From Acholeplasmatales bacterium (GTDB lineage: Bacteria > Bacillota_I > Bacilli_A > ML615J-28 > CAG-313), in contig DPOU01000005.1 of assembly GCA_003539625.1 (NCBI GenBank), positions 1-64,000 on the forward strand: a stretch of 64,000 bases of DNA. The letters are read 5' to 3'. The translations under genes and the position numbers were made by a program. The notes under the pieces were generated by a model. The model was not told the origin of the DNA, ran no database searches, and worked only from the letters and a program-made list of their open reading frames with translations. Shown here piece after piece: positions 53,924-61,137 of this stretch (the stretch's first letter is position 1; each line of letters opens with the position of its first letter).

Positions 53924-56350
53924 TTATGCAGCTTTTTCTTCTTCAGGCTTTTCTACTTTTTTAGTTGTTGTTTTTCTTGTGGTGGTAGCCTTTTTTGTTG
54001 TTGAAGTTGCTTTTTTAGTTGTTGTAGAAGCAGTTTTCTTGGTAGTTGAAGCTGGTTTCTTAGCTGTTGTTGCTTTTTTAACTACTACAGGTTCTTCAGC
54101 TTTAGCTTCTAGATTTTGTTCATCCATTTCAGCTTGTTTTTTAGCTTCATCAAGAATTCTAGCAACTTCTTTTTCAGCGTCTTTTACAGCCTTTTCAGCT
54201 TCTTTAGCCTTCTTATCAGCCTCTCTTGCTTTTCTAGCAACTTCTCTTTCAGCATCTTTTACGGCTTTTTCAGCTTCTCTTGCTTTCTTAGCGGCTTCTT
54301 TTTCGGCATCTTTTACAGCTTTTTCAGCTTCCTTGGCTTTCTTAGCTGCTTCTGCTTCAGCTTCTTTAACCAAACGTTCTGCATGTTCAGCGGCTTCACG
54401 TTTTGTTCTTTCTGCTTCTTCTTCAGCGGCTTTTCTTCTTGCTTCTTCTTCTTCAGCATTTGCTTGAAGCTCAGCTTCTTTTGCACGAAGTTCAGCTTCT
54501 TTAGCTAATAATTCTTCTTCTTTAGCTTTTCTTGCGGCTTCTTCTTCAGCTTCTTTTGCTTGTCTGATTGCTTCTTCTTTAGCCTTTTGAGCTTCTTCTT
54601 TAGCTTTTCTTGCGGCTTCTCTTTCTGCCTCTTTAGCTAAACGTTCAGCTTCTTTAGCTTGACGTAATGCTTCTTTTTCAGCTTCTTTGGCTTGACGTTG
54701 TGCTTCTTTTTCGTTATCAGCAAGAATCTTTTCAGCCATCTTAACTTTTTCACGATTCAAACGTTCTTCCTCTTTACGTTTAGCCTCTTCAGCTTTTTGA
54801 GCCTCTTTAGCTTCAATTGCAGCTTGTTCTGCAGCTAATTCAGCAGTTAACGATTCTTCAACTAATTTCTTTATGAAATCAGCTTCTAATTCGCCCTTAT
54901 TAACAATTTTCAACCAGTTACCACCTTTAGGGGTATTGGCAACTGAAACAATGCCAGGGAAGCCTTGAAGATAAGTAATTAAATTACTTTCATCAACTAC
55001 GTAAGTAATACGATAATCACTTGAAGTCTTTTGTGTAATCAAATATGGTTTCTTGCCAACAAGGAATTTATGTTGAGTACCTTTAGGATTAACAACTACG
55101 CTTAAATCAGCATGATTTAAACTTGAAGCAAATTTAACCAATTCGTCATAAGGATAAACAAATTCTTTTTCTTTCTTAGTAGCATCTGTCTGAACTTTTT
55201 GAACTGGTTTAGGAGTTTCTTCAACTACTTCTGATTTAGTAGATTCTAATTCAGCCTTTTCTTTTGATAATGCTTCAACTTTTGCTTGTAAATCAGCTTT
55301 TTCTTGTTCAAATACAGCAAGTTCTGAATCATATTCAGCATTTTCTTTTTCAATTGCAGAATTTACTAATTCTAATTCACGTTTGATTGCGGCAAGTTCA
55401 GTTAAAGCAACTTCTTTCTTAACTTGGTTTTTAAGATCAGTATATGCTTCAACAAGTTTATGATTCTTTGATTGTTCAGTTAATTCACGTTCTTTAGTAT
55501 TTTTTAATTCTTGTTTTAAATTGTCTAAACGGTTAGATAGCTTTTCAATTTTTGCATTTAATTCAGGTGCATTAACTTTTTCTTTTTCTTGATAGATATC
55601 AACGCTCAATCTTTCACTAGTATAATTTAACATAGAATATAGAATAACTAATTCAGCATTAAAATATTCGTCATCATGGCGTTGTTGCCATTCTTCAAGT
55701 AATTCTTCTTTAGATTTTTCAGTAAATTCTTCTCTTGTATCATATGTAGATTTCATTCTTGCAAAGAAAGTTACTAATACAATTGCACTAAATAATAAGC
55801 ATATGATAATATTCCAAGCATTAGTATTTACAAGTTCAACTGTTGTGTGATAATTGTTAAGAACTTTTGAACGTAAAAGTATCATGTCAACAGCAAATAT
55901 TACATATACAAATACATCAAATAATGATATTTGGAATTTTGTAGCTTTAATTGCTAATTTATCAACGTTGAATAAGCAAACAGTTAATCCAACAATTTCT
56001 AAGCCAAGTGCAATTGAAAGATAAATGAATTTACTATATGTGAACACACTTGTTGGAGTAGCACGCGCCATTAAGAATACTACGTAAAGTGAAGATATAA
56101 TAGTATATGCAAAAATAGGCATATAGCTAATTAGTGAAACACTACGATCGACAGGGCGATAACTATCAAATTTACGAACAGTAATGAAAATGTTCAAAAT
56201 GATAATAATTGCTGGAATTATTAAATATTTAATAATTACTTCAGCTTTTGGCATATATTTACCACCGAAAGGAATGGCAGCAATAAAACAAATAATTAAT
56301 GCTATTGATGCTAATTTAAATATTAAACTACGATTTTTTTCAGACATCAT
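53924..56350 (-). CDS. Six-TM coiled-coil protein with Lys/Thr-rich tail (paralogue A)
   Basis: 808 aa, family not recognised. Six membrane helices lie in the first 200 residues (about 9-30, 38-58, 70-95, 103-127, 142-160, 177-198). A coiled coil (about 250-380) leads to a globular domain at 398-502 that also occurs in the neighbouring gene. Then follow about 240 residues of Lys/Glu/Ala coiled coil containing 18-residue near-repeats (672-731), and a tail of KKAT/STTKK repeats (about 758-799) like histone H1 tails. The globular domain's strand-turn pattern with a W-x-x-I near its end loosely recalls YjbR/MmcQ proteins. The basic tail and that resemblance suggest nucleic-acid contact from the membrane; inference only. 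Confidence 0.8.
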   Translation of the reverse strand: MMSEKNRSLIFKLASIALIICFIAAIPFGGKYMPKAEVIIKYLIIPAIIIILNIFITVRKFDSYRPVDRSVSLISYMPIFAYTIISSLYVVFLMARATPTSVFTYSKFIYLSIALGLEIVGLTVCLFNVDKLAIKATKFQISLFDVFVYVIFAVDMILLRSKVLNNYHTTVELVNTNAWNIIICLLFSAIVLVTFFARMKSTYDTREEFTEKSKEELLEEWQQRHDDEYFNAELVILYSMLNYTSERLSVDIYQEKEKVNAPELNAKIEKLSNRLDNLKQELKNTKERELTEQSKNHKLVEAYTDLKNQVKKEVALTELAAIKRELELVNSAIEKENAEYDSELAVFEQEKADLQAKVEALSKEKAELESTKSEVVEETPKPVQKVQTDATKKEKEFVYPYDELVKFASSLNHADLSVVVNPKGTQHKFLVGKKPYLITQKTSSDYRITYVVDESNLITYLQGFPGIVSVANTPKGGNWLKIVNKGELEADFIKKLVEESLTAELAAEQAAIEAKEAQKAEEAKRKEEERLNREKVKMAEKILADNEKEAQRQAKEAEKEALRQAKEAERLAKEAEREAARKAKEEAQKAKEEAIRQAKEAEEEAARKAKEEELLAKEAELRAKEAELQANAEEEEARRKAAEEEAERTKREAAEHAERLVKEAEAEAAKKAKEAEKAVKDAEKEAAKKAREAEKAVKDAEREVARKAREADKKAKEAEKAVKDAEKEVARILDEAKKQAEMDEQNLEAKAEEPVVVKKATTAKKPASTTKKTASTTTKKATSTTKKATTTRKTTTKKVEKPEEEKAA
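54158..54337 (-). repeat. Tandem near-repeats coding for Lys/Glu/Ala helix
   Basis: Three imperfect copies of an approximately 54-nt unit coding A-K/R-E-A-E-K-A-V-K-D-A-E-K/R-E-V/A-A-R/K, the last separated by a 21-nt spacer. Degenerate heptad-like coding repeats, prone to length change. Confidence 0.7.
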
Positions 56351-56369
56351 AATTATCTACCTATCCTCT

Positions 56370-58007
56370 CTATTTATTGCTTTCTTGTTGTGCTTTTTTT
56401 AAAGCAGCACGTTCTTTTGCACGAGCGGCAGCCTTAGCTTTTCTTTCAGCTTGTTTTGCAGCAGCTTCATCAGCTATTTGTTTTTCTGCAGTAAGAACCG
56501 CCTCTTTTATAACCTTACGCATAAATTTAGCTTCTTCTTTACCTTTATTAGTTAACTTAACCCAATAATTATCTTTTAAATTTTTAGGAGCGATTAATTC
56601 ACCAGGTCTAGCTTTTAAGTATTCAACGAATTTATTTGATGAAGTTATAAAGCTAATACGATAATCGTTATTAGTTGATTGCATTACTAAATACATCTTC
56701 TTACCAATGTAATATTTGATAAGATTGCCTTTAGGATTAGCAACTGCTTTGAAGCCCTCATGATCACTAAATGAATTTGCATATTCAACCATTTTTTCAA
56801 ATGAAGGAACAATTTTCTTAGTTTTCTTAGTAGGAGCAACAACTTCTGGAGTTTCAACTTCTACACTTTCAAGTTTCATAGCTTGAACTTCAGCAAGTAA
56901 TGCTTCATAATCAGCTCTTTGTTTACGCAATTCAGCTTTAGCTTCTTCAAGAGCTGCTTGTTTTGCCTCAATTTCATTTAACATTGCATGTTTTTCAGCA
57001 ACAACTTTTGCAATTTCAGCTTTTTCTGAATTTAAAGATTTAACTTCTTCACTATCAGTTGTATTTATTTCTTCTAAAGTAGGTTCAGCAACGAATACTT
57101 CTTGATTATCTTCTTCCTCATCTTCATATTCATCTTGAACTTCCACTGTTTGTACTTCTTCTTCATGACTTTCTTCTCCAGTTACTTCTTCAATTTGAAG
57201 TTTTGAATAGTCATCTGAGTTTTCATCAAAATACATTTCAAAATCATCAAGAATATCATTGTATGCACGATGATGTTCTTTTTGTTTAATTTCATATTCG
57301 TAACCTTCACCGCCAACATAATGAATTAGTTGTTCATCTTTTTTAAAGGTACGAATTATCCATCTTAATGTTAAACAAAAAGCAATAACTAATAGAATGT
57401 AAACGAAGAAAATTAGTGAATTACCTAATTTATATTCTGCAATATCACCATATGCTTTACCATAAACAGCATTTATACGCCATTCAAGTAAAATAAAGCA
57501 AACAATAAATAAGAAAATAACAACATCTAGAATGATATTATCTTTCATATCAAAACGCATCATTATTTTGTATGCTCTAAGTAATGCGTATACCGCAAAT
57601 ACAAAATATGCTACAAGTGCAGACACTACAACACCTAACATTTTTTCTGATAATACACTACCAACACCGGCAGAAACATAATCGAATGAAAGAGTTTGAA
57701 TGATATTAATAATTGTTGCAATTATATAAATAACAATTGGAAAATAAGCCATAACTAAAGTTAGTTTAGAAACTTCACGATAATTATATAATTGTTGATA
57801 TTTTTTGATTGCTGGATATATTGCAAGTAATATTGCAACAACACCAAGTATAAGTTTTAGAACTGACTCAACGACAAATATATTTTCGCCATTGTTCAAT
57901 CCAGGAATTGAACGAAAAGGAAGTGCAACAATAAGCCCTAATACAAGACTCACGATTCCTATAGCAATCATCCAATTCTTTTGTGCCTTTGATAACATAT
58001 TTTTCAC
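56370..58007 (-). CDS. Six-TM coiled-coil protein (paralogue B)
   Basis: 545 aa with the same plan as the next gene: six membrane helices (about 12-30, 43-66, 80-106, 123-146, 157-176, 195-217), an acidic linker (about 270-320), a short coiled coil (325-372), the shared globular domain at 400-505 and a Lys/Ala-rich C-terminal helix. The shared domain has KYYIGKKMYLVM, NDYRISF, a Y-L-K-A-R-P-G-E turn and NYWVKLTNKG, aligned with KFLVGKKPYLIT, SDYRITY and NWLKIVNKG in paralogue A. It starts behind AAAGGAGTG and is first of the two-gene operon. Function unknown. Confidence 0.8.
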   Translation of the reverse strand: MKNMLSKAQKNWMIAIGIVSLVLGLIVALPFRSIPGLNNGENIFVVESVLKLILGVVAILLAIYPAIKKYQQLYNYREVSKLTLVMAYFPIVIYIIATIINIIQTLSFDYVSAGVGSVLSEKMLGVVVSALVAYFVFAVYALLRAYKIMMRFDMKDNIILDVVIFLFIVCFILLEWRINAVYGKAYGDIAEYKLGNSLIFFVYILLVIAFCLTLRWIIRTFKKDEQLIHYVGGEGYEYEIKQKEHHRAYNDILDDFEMYFDENSDDYSKLQIEEVTGEESHEEEVQTVEVQDEYEDEEEDNQEVFVAEPTLEEINTTDSEEVKSLNSEKAEIAKVVAEKHAMLNEIEAKQAALEEAKAELRKQRADYEALLAEVQAMKLESVEVETPEVVAPTKKTKKIVPSFEKMVEYANSFSDHEGFKAVANPKGNLIKYYIGKKMYLVMQSTNNDYRISFITSSNKFVEYLKARPGELIAPKNLKDNYWVKLTNKGKEEAKFMRKVIKEAVLTAEKQIADEAAAKQAERKAKAAARAKERAALKKAQQESNK

Positions 58008-58055
58008 TCCTTTAAAAATTATTCAAATATTATTTTATAACAATTTCCTAGACAT

Positions 58056-58084
58056 ATTATAACACATTTCAATTTTTTTGTAAA
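58056..58084 (-). promoter_or_regulatory. Promoter of the paralogue pair
   Basis: TTTACA (58079-58084), a 17-nt spacer and TATAAT (58056-58061) on the minus strand. The -35 region overlaps an AATTTCAATTT-type inverted repeat (58066-58092) that may also act as terminator for the upstream gene. Confidence 0.65.
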
Positions 58085-58100
58085 TTGAAATTATCTTTTT

Positions 58101-59138
58101 TTACGTTTTTTTAGTTTGATTAATTGCAAAAAAGATGATTTCAATAATTCTAGACATTGGCACAGCAATTAGTATGCCTAATATTCCAAATAATTCACCG
58201 AAAAATGCAATAGAAAATAATACTATAAGCGGATTAGTTTTCAGAGTTTTACTTTGAATTTTAGGAACTAAATAATTACTTTCAAGAAGCTGCGTAATTA
58301 CAATTGAAATTATTACATAAATAAATTTTTCAGGTTTGGTTGCTAACGTAAATATACCTGCAATTGCACCACCTATATATGGGCCAACATAGGGAATTAT
58401 GTCAGTAATTCCGATTAATAAAGCAAGTAAAAATGCATATTCCAAACCAATAATTTTAAATGTTATAAAAGTAACTAAGCTTAAGATACTCATTACTATT
58501 AATACGCCTTTAACATATTGATGTAAAGAAGTTTTAATTTCTTTTAAACAATCATACAATGGTTTTTTATTCATTGTGTGTTTTTTGATAAATTCTTCTA
58601 CTTTTTCGTAGTAATTCATAAAATATATTGCTAGAATTGGAGTCATAAAAATAGAAAAAATGTAGGAAAAACTTCTTTGTATAAAACCACCTAAATTATT
58701 AATTATTTTTGTTATCAAATCATTTAATAATTCCTCAATTTTATTATAATCCAATTCATAATTCTTAGATATATGATTGATTTTTTGTTCAAACTTAGCG
58801 AATATTGCTTTTATTTGATCAATATATGAAGGTATTTGATCTGATATAGCATTGAGTTGTTTTATTAAAAAAGGAACAAAGAATCTAACAAATAAAATTA
58901 TACCACCTATCAAAATAGCATTTATTATTATTACAATTATTTTACGATTAATCTTCTTTGACAGTTTTTCAATCAATGGTTCAAAAATAAAGGCGATAAT
59001 AAATCCTAATAAAAATGGGAGGGTAACTTTGAATACAAACGATAAAAAATTTTTAAAAAAGGGAAATAATTTAACAAAAAAATATACTATTATAATTAAT
59101 AATAGTAGTTCTATTAAATTAATCATTTTTTTGCTCAC
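58101..59138 (-). CDS. AI-2E family transporter (YtvI/PerM-like)
   Basis: About 346-aa polytopic membrane protein of the AI-2E/UPF0118 family. Seven to eight helices, the usual long soluble insertion after the third helix (QIPSYIDQIKAIF region), and the conserved GITDIIPYVGPYIGG segment. Family members export signals or ions; substrate unknown. The frame is open to 59165, but GGGTGATAAT precedes a GTG at 59138 and that start is preferred. Confidence 0.87.
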   Translation of the reverse strand: MSKKMINLIELLLLIIIVYFFVKLFPFFKNFLSFVFKVTLPFLLGFIIAFIFEPLIEKLSKKINRKIIVIIINAILIGGIILFVRFFVPFLIKQLNAISDQIPSYIDQIKAIFAKFEQKINHISKNYELDYNKIEELLNDLITKIINNLGGFIQRSFSYIFSIFMTPILAIYFMNYYEKVEEFIKKHTMNKKPLYDCLKEIKTSLHQYVKGVLIVMSILSLVTFITFKIIGLEYAFLLALLIGITDIIPYVGPYIGGAIAGIFTLATKPEKFIYVIISIVITQLLESNYLVPKIQSKTLKTNPLIVLFSIAFFGELFGILGILIAVPMSRIIEIIFFAINQTKKT

Positions 59139-59183
59139 ATTATCACCCAAGAATATTTTATGCAATATTTAACATTTTAAAAC

Positions 59184-59214
59184 AAAAAGACTGACAAGTT
59201 TCCTTGTCAATCTT
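59184..59214 (-). terminator. Terminator of gapA
   Basis: AAGACTGACAAG/CTTGTCAATCTT stem (one wobble) with a 4-nt loop, then TTTTG on the minus strand. Confidence 0.75.
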
Positions 59215-59225
59215 CTATTTCAATG

Positions 59226-60263
59226 TTATTTGCAGTTTTCGCTTAAATATTTAGCTGTACGAACCATTTGAGATGTGTATGAATTTTCATTATCATACCA
59301 TGCAACAACTTGTACTTGATATAAGCCATTACCTAATGAAGTAACCATTGTTTGAGTTGCATCAAATAATGATCCATATGTAATACCAATGATATCAGAA
59401 GAAACTAGTGGTTCTTCAGTATAACCATATGATTCGTTAGAAGCTGCTTTCATAGCGGCATTGATTGAAGCTGGTGTAACTTCTTCATCTGATTTGACAA
59501 CAGCAACAAGAATTGTAGTTGAACCAGTAGGAACAGGAACACGTTGTGCAGAACCAATTAATTTACCGTTTAATTCAGGAATAACAAGACCGATAGCTTT
59601 TGCGGCACCAGTTGAATTTGGAACGATACTGCAAGCTGCAGCTCTTGCTCTTCTTAAATCACCTTTTCTATGAGGGCCATCAAGAACCATTTGGTCACCA
59701 GTGTATGCATGTACAGTAGTCATAATACCACTTTGGATTGGAGCATAGTTATTTAATGCATGTGCCATAGGAGCTAAGCAGTTAGTTGTGCATGATGCAG
59801 CAGAAATAACTTGATCATCTTTAGTTAAAGTCTTATGATTAACATTATAAACTATAGTTTTTAAATCTTTACCAGCTGGTGCAGAAATAATAACTTTTTT
59901 AGCACCTGCATTGATGTGTGCCATTGATTTTTCTTTTGAGCAATAGAAGCCTGTGCATTCTAATACTACGTCTACGTCTAATTCTTTCCAAGGGCAATTA
60001 TTTGCATCTTTTTCAGCATAGATTCTAACTTTTTTACCGTTTACAGCAATCCAGCCTTCTTCAGCACCTTCTTCTGAGCAAGTTACAGAATCTGCATATT
60101 GATATCTACCTTGAGCAGAATCGTATTTTAATAAGTGAGCTAACATTTTTGGACTAGTTAAGTCATTGATAGCAACAACTTCATAACCTTCAGCACCGAA
60201 CATTTGTCTGAATGCTAAACGACCAATACGTCCAAAACCATTAATTGCAATTTTTACAGCCAT
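59226..60263 (-). CDS. gapA: Glyceraldehyde-3-phosphate dehydrogenase
   Basis: Glycolytic oxidation of glyceraldehyde-3-phosphate to 1,3-bisphosphoglycerate. N-terminal NAD site [10 protein letters not shown], catalytic cysteine in [12 protein letters not shown], and the C-terminal WYDNENSYT block. 345 aa; a short insertion (EEGAEEGW) in the first domain. SD AAGGAGG. Monocistronic with its own promoter and terminator. Confidence 0.97.
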   Translation of the reverse strand: MAVKIAINGFGRIGRLAFRQMFGAEGYEVVAINDLTSPKMLAHLLKYDSAQGRYQYADSVTCSEEGAEEGWIAVNGKKVRIYAEKDANNCPWKELDVDVVLECTGFYCSKEKSMAHINAGAKKVIISAPAGKDLKTIVYNVNHKTLTKDDQVISAASCTTNCLAPMAHALNNYAPIQSGIMTTVHAYTGDQMVLDGPHRKGDLRRARAAACSIVPNSTGAAKAIGLVIPELNGKLIGSAQRVPVPTGSTTILVAVVKSDEEVTPASINAAMKAASNESYGYTEEPLVSSDIIGITYGSLFDATQTMVTSLGNGLYQVQVVAWYDNENSYTSQMVRTAKYLSENCK

Positions 60264-60303
60264 TTCTAATAACCTCCTTAAATGGACTATTTTTTACATT
60301 TAT

Positions 60304-60332
60304 ATTTTACCACTTTTGGCAAAATCATACAA
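60304..60332 (-). promoter_or_regulatory. Promoter of gapA
   Basis: TTGTAT (60327-60332), a 17-nt spacer and TAAAAT (60304-60309) on the minus strand. Confidence 0.6.
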
Positions 60333-60351
60333 CTATTTTGATTTGTAATAA

Positions 60352-61122
60352 TTATTTTCTTTTACTAGAATTAGAAAGGATAATTAATATTAACCTTAAT
60401 ATTTCAAAGAATAAATAGATAACATTTAGAGTAATAGCATAACTTGCATACCACTCATAATCTTTATCTGCTCCTGAATCCACTATTTGCGTTGCATTGT
60501 CAAAACTAACAATAACATATAAAGTTGCAACAATGCACATAATTATTGATCCAATTATTCCTAATCCAGAAAAATAATAAATTGAATATAGATTTACGCC
60601 TGTTGTTATAAAACTAACAAGTGCCATAATTCCAAAGCAAAGTGAAAATACTATAATTCCAATTGAGAATGAGAATAACATTGCTTTAAACTTTTGGCCT
60701 ACTTTGATTATTCCCTTCATGTATAGAAATGCCCCTCCGACAAACACCGAAAGTGTTACTAGAAGTGCTAAACTTGCTATTCTTAAACCCATACCAGGTA
60801 ATACAAGTTCTAATAATTCACAAATGCAACCAATTATTAATCCTTCCGATATAGCATATGGTATTGATAAATATTTTGCTTTTAATGGTGATAATACCAT
60901 AATAAGATTCAAAATAAATGCAATTACCCCTGCGATAATGTAAGTATAAATTGGCATATAATTAATTCGCAAAGCAACATTAATGAAAACAAGTGAAGTG
61001 ATTAATGTTGTTGATAGAAGTATTAAAGTTTTTAAACCAATTCCTTCTTTTGTTGCAGATTCTTGATAAGTCTGCGTTACATTGTTTAATCGCCCAAAGG
61101 CAAAGTTACTACCTACTTTCAT
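60352..61122 (-). CDS. Bax inhibitor-1/YccA family membrane protein
   Basis: 256-aa protein with seven membrane helices after a soluble 30-residue N-terminus. Helical pattern and the SEGLIIGC segment match the BaxI_1/YccA-like family; the C-terminal loop has aspartates (DSGADKDYEWY) like the calcium-leak sensor region of relatives. Function in bacteria unclear (ion leak or protease modulation). It begins 15 nt after polC with SD GGAGG, so it is probably co-transcribed. Confidence 0.85.
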   Translation of the reverse strand: MKVGSNFAFGRLNNVTQTYQESATKEGIGLKTLILLSTTLITSLVFINVALRINYMPIYTYIIAGVIAFILNLIMVLSPLKAKYLSIPYAISEGLIIGCICELLELVLPGMGLRIASLALLVTLSVFVGGAFLYMKGIIKVGQKFKAMLFSFSIGIIVFSLCFGIMALVSFITTGVNLYSIYYFSGLGIIGSIIMCIVATLYVIVSFDNATQIVDSGADKDYEWYASYAITLNVIYLFFEILRLILIILSNSSKRK

Positions 61123-61137
61123 AATATACCTCCATTT

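Noticed and set aside
53979..54508. Long plus-strand frames opposite the Lys/Glu/Ala coiled coil
   Set aside because: They arise from the repetitive codons of the minus-strand gene and give low-complexity Ser/Phe/Ala strings.
54158..54725. Repeats considered as a CRISPR array
   Set aside because: The repeats are degenerate, in frame with a coding coiled coil, and lack constant repeats with unique spacers; no cas genes are near.
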